Shown one piece after another: positions 11,262-20,541 of a stretch of DNA of 64,000 nucleotides. Both the position numbers and the translations under genes were made by a program. Each line of letters starts with the position of its first letter. The first letter of the stretch is position 1. Where the stretch lies: NCBI RefSeq assembly GCF_005144415.1, contig NZ_SWJE01000020.1, positions 1 to 64,000 on the forward strand, written 5' to 3'. The notes below the pieces were generated by a model that saw nothing but the letters and a program-made list of their open reading frames with translations, did not search any database and was not told the origin of the DNA. This DNA comes from Trinickia terrae (lineage in GTDB: Bacteria; Pseudomonadota; Gammaproteobacteria; Burkholderiales; Burkholderiaceae).

Positions 11262-12077
11262 GTGAAAATCCGCGTGCTGTCCGATCTGCACCTCGAATGC
11301 GACGAGCCGGAAGTGATTCCGCACGCGGGCGCGGATCTGGTCGTGCTGGCCGGCGACATCCACAACCACGCCGAAGGCCTGCGCTGGGCCGCGGAGGCGT
11401 TCGACGCGCAGGTGCCCGTGGTCTATGTGCCCGGCAATCACGAGTATTACGACGGCGAATTCGGCGCGCTGGAGACGGCGATGCGCGACGCGGCCGGCTG
11501 CATCGACAACGTGCACTACCTGAACAACGGCGTGCTCGTCGATCCGGAGGGCCGCTGGCGCGTGCTCGGCACGACGCTGTGGACGGATTTCGAGCTGTTC
11601 GGCGCAACCGGCGACGCGCGGGCGCAATCGATCGCCGCAGCCAGGAAGGTGATGCTGGATTTTCGCGGCCTGATCCAGGTGGCGTGGCCCGAGGCCGGCG
11701 CGCCGGATGCCGGCGCGACGCGCGACTTCACGCCGGCCGATACGCTCGCGCTGCACCGTCATGCGCGCGCCTGGCTGGAAGCGGAACTGGCGAAACCTTT
11801 CGAGGGGAAGACGATCGTCGTGACGCACCACGGGCCGCACCGGCTGAGTCTCGCGGCGCGCTATGCGAACGACCTGGTGTCGGCGGGCTTCATCAGCGAT
11901 CTGGAGGAGCTCGTCCGCGAGCCGGTCGCGCTCTGGATCCATGGACACACGCATACCGCGTTCGACTATACGGTCAACGGCACGCGCGTCGTCTGCAATC
12001 CGCGCGGCTATGTCGACCGCCGGACGCGCCGGCTGGAGAACCCGGACTTCGCGTGGGACAAAGTCGTCGAGATTTGA
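11262..12077 (+). CDS. Calcineurin-like metallophosphoesterase
   Basis: A 271-residue phosphoesterase with the full di-metal motif set in order: SDLHLE (near residue 8), LAGDIHNH, GNHEYYDGE, THHGPH and HGHTHTAFDY near the C-terminus. The substrate is unknown. The start is GTG at 11262, preceded by AGGAG 9 bases upstream. It lies 32 bases after the flavoprotein gene and is probably in the same operon. It converges with a tiny minus-strand membrane-peptide gene. Confidence 0.9.
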   Translation: MKIRVLSDLHLECDEPEVIPHAGADLVVLAGDIHNHAEGLRWAAEAFDAQVPVVYVPGNHEYYDGEFGALETAMRDAAGCIDNVHYLNNGVLVDPEGRWRVLGTTLWTDFELFGATGDARAQSIAAARKVMLDFRGLIQVAWPEAGAPDAGATRDFTPADTLALHRHARAWLEAELAKPFEGKTIVVTHHGPHRLSLAARYANDLVSAGFISDLEELVREPVALWIHGHTHTAFDYTVNGTRVVCNPRGYVDRRTRRLENPDFAWDKVVEI

Positions 12078-12081
12078 GCGC

Positions 12082-12234
12082 TCAGCGCTCGGCGCGTGCG
12101 GGCCTGGCTGCGCGATTCACGGGAACCGTTACGAGCTGCGTCTGGATTTTCAGCCGGCGCAACAGGTCGCGCGACGCGGCGAAACCGATCAGACCGAACA
12201 TGACGGCAACGCCGATCAGCAGATGCGTATTCAT
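12082..12234 (-). CDS. 50-residue single-helix membrane protein, unknown function
   Basis: A predicted peptide starting MNTHLLIGVAVMFGLIGFAA: one N-terminal transmembrane helix (residues 4-19) followed by a basic tail rich in Arg, Leu and Val. Support for it being real: AAGGGAA lies 4-6 bases before the ATG, the start leads straight into a helix, and the frame ends 4 bases from the end of the convergent phosphoesterase gene. It is not recognised as a named family. An upstream in-frame ATG exists but lacks a ribosome-binding site. Confidence 0.6.
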   Translation of the reverse strand: MNTHLLIGVAVMFGLIGFAASRDLLRRLKIQTQLVTVPVNRAARPARAER

Positions 12235-12402
12235 GAATTCCCTTCTTTCGATGTCGTTGCAATGACGACACGGTAGCAAATCACCCGTCGGCGAGGCGTA
12301 AAGAAGTGTTGCCGCACCGCCAATCTGTAACAGCGATCGCCAGGCGGCGCGTTCGGCGCATCGACCGGCGCCGCGCCGCCGGGAGTTTCATCGCCGTGCC
12401 GC

Positions 12403-13341
12403 TCAAGTCCGCGCAAACTGGCGCAATGCGGCCTGATCGGCGGCGAGCGTGGCGGGTAGTTCCTCGCGCAGGAAGTCGACCCAGGTGCGGATCTTCGCAT
12501 CGAGATACTGGCGCGACGGATACAGCGCATACACGTTCATCGGCTGCGAGGTGTACTCCGGCATGACCCAGACGAGCTCGCCGCTCTTGAGCCATTGAAT
12601 CGCCGAATACGTCGGCAGGATGGAGACGCCCATGCCTTCGCGCACCGCCACGGCCATCGCCTCGGCGACGTTGACCTGGAACGTCGACGGCGGCAGGGTG
12701 AAGGTCTCCTGCCCGTTCGGGCCGTCGAAGGTCCATTTGCCGGCCGCGAGCGTCGGCGCGGCCATGTGCAGGCAAACGTGATGTTCGAGATCGGAAGGAA
12801 CCTTCGGCACGCCGCGCGCCTCGAGATACGCCGGCGCGGCGCACGCCACGCTGAACGCGCTGCCGAGCCGGTGCGAGACGAGCCCCGAGTCCGGCAGGTC
12901 GTAGCCGAGCACGAGCGATACGTCGTAGCCCTCGTCGAGCAGATCGGGAATGCGCTGCGCGAGCGTCAGGTCGATGTCGACGTCGGGATAGCGCTTCCGG
13001 TAGCGGCCGATCGCCGGCACGACGTAATGCATGCCGAAGCTGCTCATTGCGTGGATCTTGAGCTTGCCCGACGGATGCGCGTGAGCGTCGCTCGCCTCGG
13101 CCTCGGCCTGGTCGACGTAGGCGAGGATCTGCTCGCAGCGCTGCAAGTAGCGCTCGCCGGCCTCGGTGAGCGCGATGCGGCGTGTCGTGCGGTTCAGAAG
13201 CCGCGTGCGCAGGTGCGCTTCCAGATCGGATACGGCGCGCGACGCGTAGGCGGTGGTGGTGTTCAGGTGCTGCGCGGCGGCCGTGAAGCTCCCCGCTTCG
13301 ACGACACGGACGAATACGCGCATGTTTTGCAGCGTGTCCAT
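12403..13341 (-). CDS. LysR-family transcriptional regulator (AaeR-type position)
   Basis: 312 residues: an N-terminal winged helix-turn-helix (MDTLQNMRVFVRVVEAGSFT, then TTTAYASRAVSDLEAHL, recognition helix about residues 28-47) and a C-terminal effector-binding domain of the usual LysR length. GAAGGGA precedes the ATG. It is divergently transcribed from the efflux operon at 13.5-18.4 kb, the typical arrangement for a LysR protein controlling that operon, as AaeR does for aaeXAB. The effector is not readable; aromatic acids are a guess from the exporter type. Confidence 0.92.
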   Translation of the reverse strand: MDTLQNMRVFVRVVEAGSFTAAAQHLNTTTAYASRAVSDLEAHLRTRLLNRTTRRIALTEAGERYLQRCEQILAYVDQAEAEASDAHAHPSGKLKIHAMSSFGMHYVVPAIGRYRKRYPDVDIDLTLAQRIPDLLDEGYDVSLVLGYDLPDSGLVSHRLGSAFSVACAAPAYLEARGVPKVPSDLEHHVCLHMAAPTLAAGKWTFDGPNGQETFTLPPSTFQVNVAEAMAVAVREGMGVSILPTYSAIQWLKSGELVWVMPEYTSQPMNVYALYPSRQYLDAKIRTWVDFLREELPATLAADQAALRQFART

Positions 13342-13410
13342 ACTACGTTCCCTTCTTGAGTTCGGCCGATTGTTACACGATCTGAAATATCTATTGTCTC
13401 AGTTTTCGTA

Positions 13411-13438
13411 AATAACCATTACATCTTTACTGGTTATT
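13411..13438. promoter_or_regulatory. Inverted repeat, candidate LysR operator in the efflux divergent promoter
   Basis: AATAACCA (13411-13418) and TGGTTATT (13431-13438) are perfect 8-base inverted arms separated by 12 bases, inside an unusually AT-rich 158-base intergenic region. The right arm overlaps the presumed -35 of the efflux operon, a common position for a LysR activator's proximal site. Confidence 0.6.
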
Positions 13439-13462
13439 CGATAATCTCTCAAAAAATATAAT
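13434..13462 (+). promoter_or_regulatory. Candidate sigma-70 promoter of the efflux operon
   Basis: An exact TATAAT at 13457-13462 with a poor -35 (TTATTC, 13434-13439) at 17-base spacing, 38 bases before the first gene. A weak -35 overlapping the inverted repeat fits an activator-dependent promoter. Confidence 0.55.
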
Positions 13463-13499
13463 CCCAAGCAGGTTTATATAGTCATTTAAGGAGAGAATC

Positions 13500-15119
13500 G
13501 TGCAGTCTCCGGTCATGAAAGGTAGTATCGCGCTCGCCTTTCTTGCATTCTCAACAATAATTACCGGATGTGCCAGTACCGGAGGCATTGCCCCGCAAAG
13601 CAAAGCGGCCGACCCGTCCGCATTCGATATCGGCCAGGCCGTGCGCGCGGCCGACGCCAATGCCCAATGGCCCGCAGCCGATTGGTGGCGCGCCTACGGC
13701 GACCCGCAATTGAATACGCTCGTCGAAGCCGCGAGCGCCGGCAGCCCGACGCTCGCGGCCGCGCAGGCCCGCGTGCGCGAAGCGCTGGCGATCGCCGGCC
13801 GGGCCCAGGCGGCTCTCGCGCCGCAGGTGAACGGCAGCCTGTCGCTGCAGCGCCAGCACTGGGCGGACAACCCGCTCTACTACGGCCCGGGCACGCTCGC
13901 GAACGAGAACACGTACAACAACACCGGGACCATCGGCCTGTCTTACCACCTCGACCTTTGGGGCGGCGACGAGAACGCCCTCGAGCGCGCGCTCGACACC
14001 GCCCACGCCCAGGCCGCCGACGCGCGCGCCGCGCAGCTCGAGCTAGAAGTGAACGTCGTGCGCGCCTATGTCGATTTGTCGAAGGACTACGCGCTGCTCG
14101 ATATCGCCAAAGAGACGCTCGAGCAGCAGAAGCAGCTCGTGGCGCTCGCGCACCGGCGGCTCGCCGGCGGCCTCGGCACGCAACTCGAAGTGAGCCAGAC
14201 AGAAGCGCCGGTTCCCGAATACGAGCGGCAAATCGACGCCCTCGAAGAATCGATCGCGCTCGACCGCAACCAGCTTGCCGCGCTCCTCGGCAAAGGCCCG
14301 GGAGCGGGCGATTCGATCCTGCGCCCCACGCTGTCGCTGGCCGCGCCCGCCAGCCTGCCGTCCACGCTGCCGGCCGACCTGATCGGCCATCGCCCGGACA
14401 TCGTCGCCGCCCGCTGGACCGTGGCGGGGGAGGCGCGCGGCATCGACGTCGCCAAGGCGGCGTTTTATCCGAACATCAACCTGGCCGCGTCGCTCGGCGG
14501 CTATGCGGTCGGCGGCCCGCTCTTCGAATTCCTGAGGGCGCAGAACGGCAGCTGGACCGCGGGCCCCGCGCTGTCGCTGCCGATCTTCGACGGCGGCGCG
14601 CTGCGCAGCCAGCTCGGCGCGGCGGCCGCAGGCTACGACCAGGCCGTCGAGAACTACAACCGGACGATCGTCTCCGCACTCAAGGACGTCTCCGACCAGG
14701 TCGTGCGGATGCGTTCGCTCGGCACGCAGGCGCAGGATGCGCAACGCTCGGTCGCGGCGGCCAAGAAGAGCTTCGACCTCTCGCGCGAAGGCTACCGGCG
14801 CGGGCTCACCGACTACGTCAACGTGATCGTCGCCCAAACGCAGTGGCTCAACGCGCAGCAAGGCGTCGCGCGCATCCAGGCCGAGCAGCTGGTCGCCCAT
14901 GCGTCGCTGATGGCTGCGCTGGGCGGCGGGCTCGACGACCCGGCCAACGGCCCGGCCGCCGCCGATACCCGGCCGGGCCACACGACCACCGCGCAGCGGG
15001 CAGTCTCGGCGGCGGCAGAGGCGGTGTCGTCGACCGCGGCGAAAGCGGTCCACGCGGTGTCGCCAACCGCGGCAGCGGCGCCGGCGAACGCCGCGTCCGG
15101 CGCCAGCCCTGCACCCTGA
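13500..15119 (+). CDS. Outer-membrane efflux lipoprotein (NodT/OprM family)
   Basis: 539 residues. A lipoprotein signal ends at the lipobox ITGC (Cys24), followed by two outer-membrane-efflux repeats typical of TolC/OprM trimers (for example ALAAAQARVREALAIAGRAQAALAPQVNG and the matching later GYRRGLTDYVNVIVAQTQWLNAQQ). It forms the outer-membrane exit duct for the FUSC/HlyD pump encoded next. The start is GTG at 13500, with AAGGAG 6 bases upstream; an internal Met follows at codon 6. The last ~60 residues are an Ala/Thr/Val-rich low-complexity tail not needed for the fold. Confidence 0.93.
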   Translation: MQSPVMKGSIALAFLAFSTIITGCASTGGIAPQSKAADPSAFDIGQAVRAADANAQWPAADWWRAYGDPQLNTLVEAASAGSPTLAAAQARVREALAIAGRAQAALAPQVNGSLSLQRQHWADNPLYYGPGTLANENTYNNTGTIGLSYHLDLWGGDENALERALDTAHAQAADARAAQLELEVNVVRAYVDLSKDYALLDIAKETLEQQKQLVALAHRRLAGGLGTQLEVSQTEAPVPEYERQIDALEESIALDRNQLAALLGKGPGAGDSILRPTLSLAAPASLPSTLPADLIGHRPDIVAARWTVAGEARGIDVAKAAFYPNINLAASLGGYAVGGPLFEFLRAQNGSWTAGPALSLPIFDGGALRSQLGAAAAGYDQAVENYNRTIVSALKDVSDQVVRMRSLGTQAQDAQRSVAAAKKSFDLSREGYRRGLTDYVNVIVAQTQWLNAQQGVARIQAEQLVAHASLMAALGGGLDDPANGPAAADTRPGHTTTAQRAVSAAAEAVSSTAAKAVHAVSPTAAAAPANAASGASPAP

Positions 15120-15131
15120 GGCACAGCCGCC

Positions 15132-17351
15132 ATGTCCTCCCCCGCTTCCTCCACCCCGCAGACGCCGCGCACGCTGCAAGACTGGTACGCGATCGTCGCC
15201 GATTGGGCGCGCACCGATGGCGCCACCTGGATCTATCTGTTCAAGGCGCTGCTGGCCGCGTTCCTCACGCTCCTGATCGCGATGCGGCTCGAGATGTCGC
15301 AGCCGAAGACGGCCATGGCGACCGTCTTCATCGTCATGCAGCCGCAAAGCGGCGCCGTGCTCGCCAAGAGCTTCTACCGCTTCTGCGGCACCCTGGTCGG
15401 GCTCGTCGCCACGCTGACCCTGGTCGGGCTCTTTGCGCAGCGTCCCGAGCTCTTCATGACCGCGCTCGCAATCTGGGTCGGCATCTGCACGGCCGGCGCG
15501 GCGCGCAACCGCAACTTCCGCTCGTACGGCTTCCTGCTCGCCGGCTACACCGCGGCGCTGATCGGCCTGCCGGCGGCGCAGGCGCCGAACGGCGCGTTCC
15601 TGTCGGCGCTCACGCGGGTGTCGGAGGTGTCGCTCGGCATCGCCTGCGCCGGCATCGTCAGCGCGCTGGTCTTCCCGCAGCACACGGGCGAGCGGATGCG
15701 CACCACCGTGCGCGCGCGCTTTTCCGCGTTTGTCGAATACGTGTCGGCGGCGCTCGCGGGGCGCACCGACCGCACCTACATCGAGCAGACCAACGCGCGC
15801 TTTCTCATCGACATCGTCGGCTTCGAGGCGATGCGCAGCCTCACGGAGTTCGAAGGCCCCGACGCGCGCCAGCGCAGCGGCCAGCTCTCGCGCCTGAACA
15901 GCGAATTCATGACGGCCTCCACGCGCTTTCACGCGCTGCATCAGCTGATGAACCGCCTGCACGACGCCGGCGCGGCCGATGCGATCCAGGCGATCGAGCC
16001 GTACTTCAAGGAAATCGCCCCGCTTTTGAACCCCAAGGGCGCGACGGTCCTGACCGCCGTCGAGGCCGGCTACGCGGCCGACGAGCTGGAAGCCTACAAG
16101 GCCGCGCTGCCGCGCCGCGTGCGCGAGCAGCGCGCCGCCTTCGAGAACCGGCCCGGTTTCCCGCTGCTCGACTTCGACACCGCCTCCGAGCTGCTCTACC
16201 GCTTCGTCGACGACATGCTCAAGTACTCGCGGACCTACGCGTCGCTCGCCGCCGTCGAGGCGCAACCGCGCGAACGCTGGATCGAGCATTACGAGCCGAA
16301 GACCAATCTCGTCGCGACGATCGTCGCCGGCCTGCGCGGCGCGATCGTGATGGCCGCGCTCAGCTGGTTCTGGCTCGCCACGGCCTGGCCGAGCGGCACG
16401 ATGCTGGTCTCGACGGCCGCGGCCGTGTGCGCGCTGGCGTCGTCCGCGCCGAATCCGACGCGCACGTCGAACCAGATGGGCCTCGGCATCGCGCTTTCGG
16501 TGGTCGCCGCCTTTATCGTCGAATTCGGCGTGTATCCGCACATCGACGGCTTTGCGCTGCTGTGCATCGCGCTCGTGCCGTTTCTCGCCTTCGGCATCTT
16601 CCTGTCGACGCGTCCCGCTCTGGCCGGCTACGGCGCGGGCTACCTGATCTTCTTCTGCAACCTCGCCGGCCCGGACAACGTGATCAATTACGACCCCTCG
16701 GGGTTCATGAACGACGCGATCGCACTCGTGCTGTCGACGAGCGTCGCGGCGATCGCGTTCTCGATCCTGCTGCCGCCCGCCACGCCGTGGCTGCGCAACC
16801 ACCTGTTCGCCGACATGCGCCGCCAGGTCTTGATGGCGTGCCACGCGGGTCTCGAACGGGTGCGCTCGCGCTTCGAGAGCGGCACGCGCGATCTGGCGTT
16901 CCAGGCTCACCAGCTCGCGGAGCGCGAGCCCGAGGTGCGGCGCGACACGCTGCGCTGGCTGGTCTCCGTGCTCGAAGTCGGCAATGCGATCATCGACTTG
17001 CGCCAGGAGCTCGCGATGCTGCCGCCCGATCCGCGCTACGCGGCGACGATGCCGTGGCGCAAGACGGTGGCGAAGACGCGCGAAGCGATCACCTCGCTCT
17101 TCTCGCGCCCCGACGCGAAGCGCCTCGACACCGCGCTCGCCGCCACCGGCGACGCGATCGCGGCGGTCCAGCAGACGCTCGTCGCGTTCGCGCCGCCGCG
17201 CGAGGAGCGGCGCCAGCTGCAGCGCATCCTGAGCCATCTCCACTTCATCCGCACGGCGCTGCTCGATCCGCAGTCGCCGCTCGAAACTTTCGTGGGCAAC
17301 GGCCGCGGCGCGGCTGCCCCGCCCCCATCGGGAGCGCATCATGCCTCGTGA
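15132..17351 (+). CDS. FUSC-family aromatic-acid exporter, inner-membrane pump (AaeB-like)
   Basis: 739 residues with the FUSC architecture: an N-terminal block of about six transmembrane helices (residues ~30-180), a large cytoplasmic region (~190-360), a second helix block (~370-530) and a cytoplasmic tail. Family members such as AaeB export p-hydroxybenzoate and related aromatic carboxylates together with an HlyD-type adaptor. The start is 12 bases after the outer-membrane lipoprotein stop. The 3' end overlaps the DUF1656 gene by 11 bases. The substrate is inferred from family only. Confidence 0.92.
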   Translation: MSSPASSTPQTPRTLQDWYAIVADWARTDGATWIYLFKALLAAFLTLLIAMRLEMSQPKTAMATVFIVMQPQSGAVLAKSFYRFCGTLVGLVATLTLVGLFAQRPELFMTALAIWVGICTAGAARNRNFRSYGFLLAGYTAALIGLPAAQAPNGAFLSALTRVSEVSLGIACAGIVSALVFPQHTGERMRTTVRARFSAFVEYVSAALAGRTDRTYIEQTNARFLIDIVGFEAMRSLTEFEGPDARQRSGQLSRLNSEFMTASTRFHALHQLMNRLHDAGAADAIQAIEPYFKEIAPLLNPKGATVLTAVEAGYAADELEAYKAALPRRVREQRAAFENRPGFPLLDFDTASELLYRFVDDMLKYSRTYASLAAVEAQPRERWIEHYEPKTNLVATIVAGLRGAIVMAALSWFWLATAWPSGTMLVSTAAAVCALASSAPNPTRTSNQMGLGIALSVVAAFIVEFGVYPHIDGFALLCIALVPFLAFGIFLSTRPALAGYGAGYLIFFCNLAGPDNVINYDPSGFMNDAIALVLSTSVAAIAFSILLPPATPWLRNHLFADMRRQVLMACHAGLERVRSRFESGTRDLAFQAHQLAEREPEVRRDTLRWLVSVLEVGNAIIDLRQELAMLPPDPRYAATMPWRKTVAKTREAITSLFSRPDAKRLDTALAATGDAIAAVQQTLVAFAPPREERRQLQRILSHLHFIRTALLDPQSPLETFVGNGRGAAAPPPSGAHHAS

Positions 17352-17541
17352 AATCGCCCTTCTCGACGCCTATGTGCCGGCCATCGTGCTGCTTTGCGTG
17401 ATCGGCGCCGCGTTCACCTGGATGCTCGATCTCGTCCTGGCCCGGACCGGCCTCTACCGCTTCGTCTGGCATCCCTCCTTGTTCCGGGCGAGCCTGCTCG
17501 TCTGCGTGTGCGGCCTCCTCGGGCTCGCCGTTTACCGTTGA
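17341..17541 (+). CDS. DUF1656 small membrane protein (AaeX-like)
   Basis: 66 residues with two transmembrane helices and the DUF1656 pattern MPREIALLDAYVPAIVLLCV ... GLYRFVWHPSLFRASLLVC. AaeX-type proteins accompany FUSC/HlyD exporters; their exact role is unknown. It starts 11 bases inside the end of the FUSC gene with GGGAG just upstream, indicating translational coupling. Confidence 0.9.
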   Translation: MPREIALLDAYVPAIVLLCVIGAAFTWMLDLVLARTGLYRFVWHPSLFRASLLVCVCGLLGLAVYR

Positions 17542-17565
17542 TTCAGCGTTGATAAGAGTCACATC

Positions 17566-18426
17566 ATGATCATCCGAAAACTCTTCGGCTTTCTCGCGAC
17601 CGCCGTCATCTGCATCGTCGCAATCCTGATCGGCTACAAGCTCTGGTTCTACTACATGGACGAGCCATGGACCCGCGACGGCCGCGTGCGCGCCGAAATC
17701 GTCAACATCGCACCCGACGTATCGGGCGAGGTGGTCGAGCTGCCGGTCAAGGACAATCAATTCGTCAAGAAGGGCGACCTCTTGATGCAGATCGACCCGT
17801 CGCACTACCAGATCGCGGCCGAGCAGGCGCAGGCCGCCGTCGCCGCGCGCAAGGCCGAGCTGCAGATGCGTCTCGACGACGCCAAACGCCGCGCCGACCT
17901 GGACAGCCTCGTCGTGTCGAAGGAAAACCGCGAGAACGCCACGCACACTGCGTCGAGCGCCGAGGCGCAGTACCAGCAGGCGCTCGCCGCGCTCGACGCC
18001 GCCAAGCTGAACCTGGCGCGCACGCGCGTGGTGGCGCCGGTCGACGGCTACGTCACCAACCTGAGCGTGTTCAAGGGCGACTACGCGACGGTCGGCGCGG
18101 CCAAGCTCGCGATCGTCGACAGCCACTCGTTCTGGGTCTACGGCTACTTCGAGGAAACCAAGCTGCCGCGCGTGAAGGTGGGCGCCAAGGCCGAGATGCG
18201 GCTGATGAGCGGCGGTGTGCTGAAGGGCCACGTCGAGAGCATTTCGCGCGGCATCTACGATCGCGACAACCCGGCGAGCCGCGACCTCGTCGCCGACGTC
18301 AACCCGACCTTCAACTGGGTGCGCCTCGCGCAGCGCGTGCCGGTGCGCATCCACATCGACGAGGTGCCGGACGGGCTGGTGCTGGCCGCGGGCACGACCT
18401 GCACGGTGATCGTGAAGCCCAACTGA
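17566..18426 (+). CDS. HlyD-family periplasmic adaptor subunit (AaeA-like)
   Basis: 286 residues: a single N-terminal membrane anchor (about residues 8-28), the biotinyl-lipoyl-like half (IVNIAPDVSGEVVELPVKDNQFVKKGDLLMQIDP), a short alpha-helical hairpin (~residues 80-130), the second lipoyl half (LARTRVVAPVDGYVTNL) and a beta-barrel domain. It links the FUSC pump to the outer-membrane lipoprotein. It is the last gene of the operon; a strong terminator follows. Confidence 0.93.
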   Translation: MIIRKLFGFLATAVICIVAILIGYKLWFYYMDEPWTRDGRVRAEIVNIAPDVSGEVVELPVKDNQFVKKGDLLMQIDPSHYQIAAEQAQAAVAARKAELQMRLDDAKRRADLDSLVVSKENRENATHTASSAEAQYQQALAALDAAKLNLARTRVVAPVDGYVTNLSVFKGDYATVGAAKLAIVDSHSFWVYGYFEETKLPRVKVGAKAEMRLMSGGVLKGHVESISRGIYDRDNPASRDLVADVNPTFNWVRLAQRVPVRIHIDEVPDGLVLAAGTTCTVIVKPN

Positions 18427-18454
18427 GCGGCTGAACGAGCCACCGCCGAATGAC

Positions 18455-18495
18455 AAACGCGCCGCGCCGGTCTCCCCGGCGCGGCGCGTTTTCTT
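18455..18495 (+). terminator. Rho-independent terminator of the efflux operon
   Basis: A perfect 16-bp GC-rich stem (18455-18470 / 18476-18491) with a 5-base loop, ending in TTTTC. It lies 28 bases after the adaptor stop and between convergent genes. A weaker T-stretch on the other strand means it may also stop the chemotaxis-receptor transcript. Confidence 0.9.
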
Positions 18496-18513
18496 GTGGC
18501 GCGGCGGTGCGCC

Positions 18514-20190
18514 TCAGTGCAGCTTGAACTTGCCGACGAGCCGCTTCAGCGTCTTCGCCTGATCGTCGAGCGAGCGGGCCGCTGCCGTCGCCTCTTCGAC
18601 GAGCGCCGCGTTCTGCTGCGTGCTGGAATCCATCTGCGTGACGGCCCGGCCGATCTCGTCGATGCCGGCGCTCTGCTCCGAGGATGCCGCCGAGATCTCG
18701 CCCATGATGTCGGTCACGCGCTTCACGGCCTTCACGACTTCGTCCATCGTCTGGCCGGCGTCCTGCGCGAAGTGCGAGCCGTTGGCGACGCGCTCGAGCG
18801 ACGCGTTGATCAGCCCCTTGATCTCCTTGGCGGCTTGCGCGCTGCGCTGCGCGAGGCTGCGCACCTCGCCCGCCACCACCGCGAAGCCGCGGCCCTGCTC
18901 CCCCGCCCGCGCCGCTTCGACCGCGGCGTTGAGCGCCAGGATGTTGGTCTGGAACGCGATCCCTTCGATCACGCCGATGATGTCGCCGATGCTCTTGGCG
19001 CTGTCGTTGATCTCGTTCATCGTCGAGACGACGCGCGACACGACCTCGCCGCCCTTCTCCGCGATCTCCGACGCGTTGTTCGCGAGCGTGCTCGCCTGCT
19101 TGGCGTTGTCGGCGTTCTGGCGCACGGTCGAGGTCAGCTCTTCCATGCTCGTGGCGGTCTTCTCGAGCGACACCGCCTGCAGCTCGGTGCGCTGCGACAG
19201 GTCGAGGTTGCCCATCGCGATCTCGCCCGCCGCCAGCGCGATCGCCTCGGCGCTCGCGGTGATTTCGCCGACCGTCGAGGCAAGGCCGGTTTGCATGTCG
19301 CGCAACGCGAAGAGCACGCTCGACGTGTCGCTCTTGCCGACCGTGATCGAATGCGACAGGTCGCCCGCCGCGATGTGGCTCGCGATGTTCTTCGCATAGG
19401 CCGGCTCGCCGCCCAGCTGCTTCGTGAGGCGCCGCACGACCCATTCGCCGATCACGAACGCCAACACGAACAGCGCGGCCGTCATCGCCGCGATCATCAC
19501 GAACGACGACTTGAAGATGAATCCGGACGCCTCGATCGTCGCCTTCGCGGCCGTGCCGCGCGACGCGACGAGTTCGTCGACGAGCTTCTCGAGCTTGCCC
19601 GTCTCGACGAGCAGCGAGACGTCCTGCGTGCCGACCTGCCAGTTCATCTGCGACAGGTCGAGCGGCTGCGCCTTCACGAGCGTCACGAACGCGCGCAGGT
19701 GGTCGCTCCACGTCGAGACCGCCGCGGTGAACTTCTTCTGGCGCTCGGGCGCATCGCCATCGGAGGCGTCGGTGTATTGCTGGAGCGTCGAGAGCTCGGT
19801 CGTGATCGCGCCGAGCCCCTTGTCGATGTCGCCGCCGAGATCGTCGCGCTCCTTGGCGGTGGTGGCGGTCAACAGCATCTTCTGCGCGCGGCTCGCGCGC
19901 AGCACGTCGGCCCGCACTTCCTCGGCGGCGCGGCTCGCGACGTGGCCCTGATCGTAGATCGATTGCGTCGAGCCGTTCAGGCGGCTGATCTGGGTCAGCG
20001 AAAAGACGCCGATCGCGACCGTGCCGGCGAGCAGCACGGCAAACGCCAGCCGCAGCGTTGCCTTGACCGACAAGCTGTTGAGCCGGCTCGCGGCCGCGCG
20101 CTTGCTGCTGCCGCGCGAACGGCCGCCGGCCGGCCCGTCATCCGGTACGAATCCCGCGCCCGAACGGCGGCCTAGCGAAACTGCCTTCAT
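18514..20190 (-). CDS. Methyl-accepting chemotaxis protein
   Basis: 558 residues. A cytoplasmic N-terminal leader of ~45 residues (basic, Gly/Ser-rich), transmembrane helix 1 (~46-66), a ~160-residue periplasmic four-helix-type sensor, helix 2 (~228-248), a HAMP region, and a long signalling coiled coil with the invariant hairpin [36 protein letters not shown]. It ends LVGKFKLH, so no C-terminal CheR-docking pentapeptide is visible. The ligand is unknown. The start at 20190 is preferred over an upstream in-frame GTG/ATG because the sequence between carries leader features. A sigma-28-like promoter is proposed upstream. Confidence 0.93.
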   Translation of the reverse strand: MKAVSLGRRSGAGFVPDDGPAGGRSRGSSKRAAASRLNSLSVKATLRLAFAVLLAGTVAIGVFSLTQISRLNGSTQSIYDQGHVASRAAEEVRADVLRASRAQKMLLTATTAKERDDLGGDIDKGLGAITTELSTLQQYTDASDGDAPERQKKFTAAVSTWSDHLRAFVTLVKAQPLDLSQMNWQVGTQDVSLLVETGKLEKLVDELVASRGTAAKATIEASGFIFKSSFVMIAAMTAALFVLAFVIGEWVVRRLTKQLGGEPAYAKNIASHIAAGDLSHSITVGKSDTSSVLFALRDMQTGLASTVGEITASAEAIALAAGEIAMGNLDLSQRTELQAVSLEKTATSMEELTSTVRQNADNAKQASTLANNASEIAEKGGEVVSRVVSTMNEINDSAKSIGDIIGVIEGIAFQTNILALNAAVEAARAGEQGRGFAVVAGEVRSLAQRSAQAAKEIKGLINASLERVANGSHFAQDAGQTMDEVVKAVKRVTDIMGEISAASSEQSAGIDEIGRAVTQMDSSTQQNAALVEEATAAARSLDDQAKTLKRLVGKFKLH

Positions 20191-20541
20191 AGTGGTGTAT
20201 CCCCGCTTCTTTTGAAAACGTGCTGCCGCGCCTGTGAGGTTCACAGACGCGCCTAGTGATGTCCGGGTCAACGGCAGCGAACCGCAGTTCCTTTAGCGTC
20301 ATGCGCCCTGATGTAAACCCGGCTTGCCGAGACGCTCGCGTGGTCTGTCGCGATGCGCTCCGGACGGGTTATAACCGGCCAAAAATCCGCGCACCTGTAC
20401 CGGATTCGTCTGATTCGCGACAAAACTTGTCCTTACAACTCACTCGCGCCACACTACACTTCTTCAACGATTACCGAAAACCCGCTGCGCACGGCCCGAC
20501 GGCGCGGCGCCCTCCCCAACTTTTCGACCCTCGCAACTCCC
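20191..20541. other. Divergent intergenic region between the chemotaxis receptor and MFS exporter genes
   Basis: 351 bases without a gene. It holds the proposed sigma-28-like promoter of the receptor (20268-20295, minus), a small hairpin in the receptor leader (CTGTGA 20232-20237 / TCACAG 20241-20246), and a 10-bp perfect palindrome GGTTATAACC at 20367-20376. No clear sigma-70 promoter for the exporter could be picked out. Confidence 0.6.
20268..20295 (-). promoter_or_regulatory. Candidate sigma-28 (FliA) promoter of the chemotaxis receptor
   Basis: On the minus strand TAAAGGAA (20295-20288) is followed after 12 bases by GCCGTTGA (20275-20268). The enterobacterial flagellar class-3 consensus is TAAAGTTT-N11-GCCGATAA, so the match is good in TAAA and GCCG, with one extra spacer base. 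It sits ~80 bases before the start codon. Confidence 0.4.

Noticed and set aside
14043-17342. A 1099-codon minus-strand open frame across the efflux operon, and other long antisense frames (for example at 27252-30035 and 37217-39283).
   Set aside because: They are reading-frame shadows of GC-rich codons of well-supported genes on the other strand; they carry no family motifs, only Arg/Ala/Gly/His-rich text.
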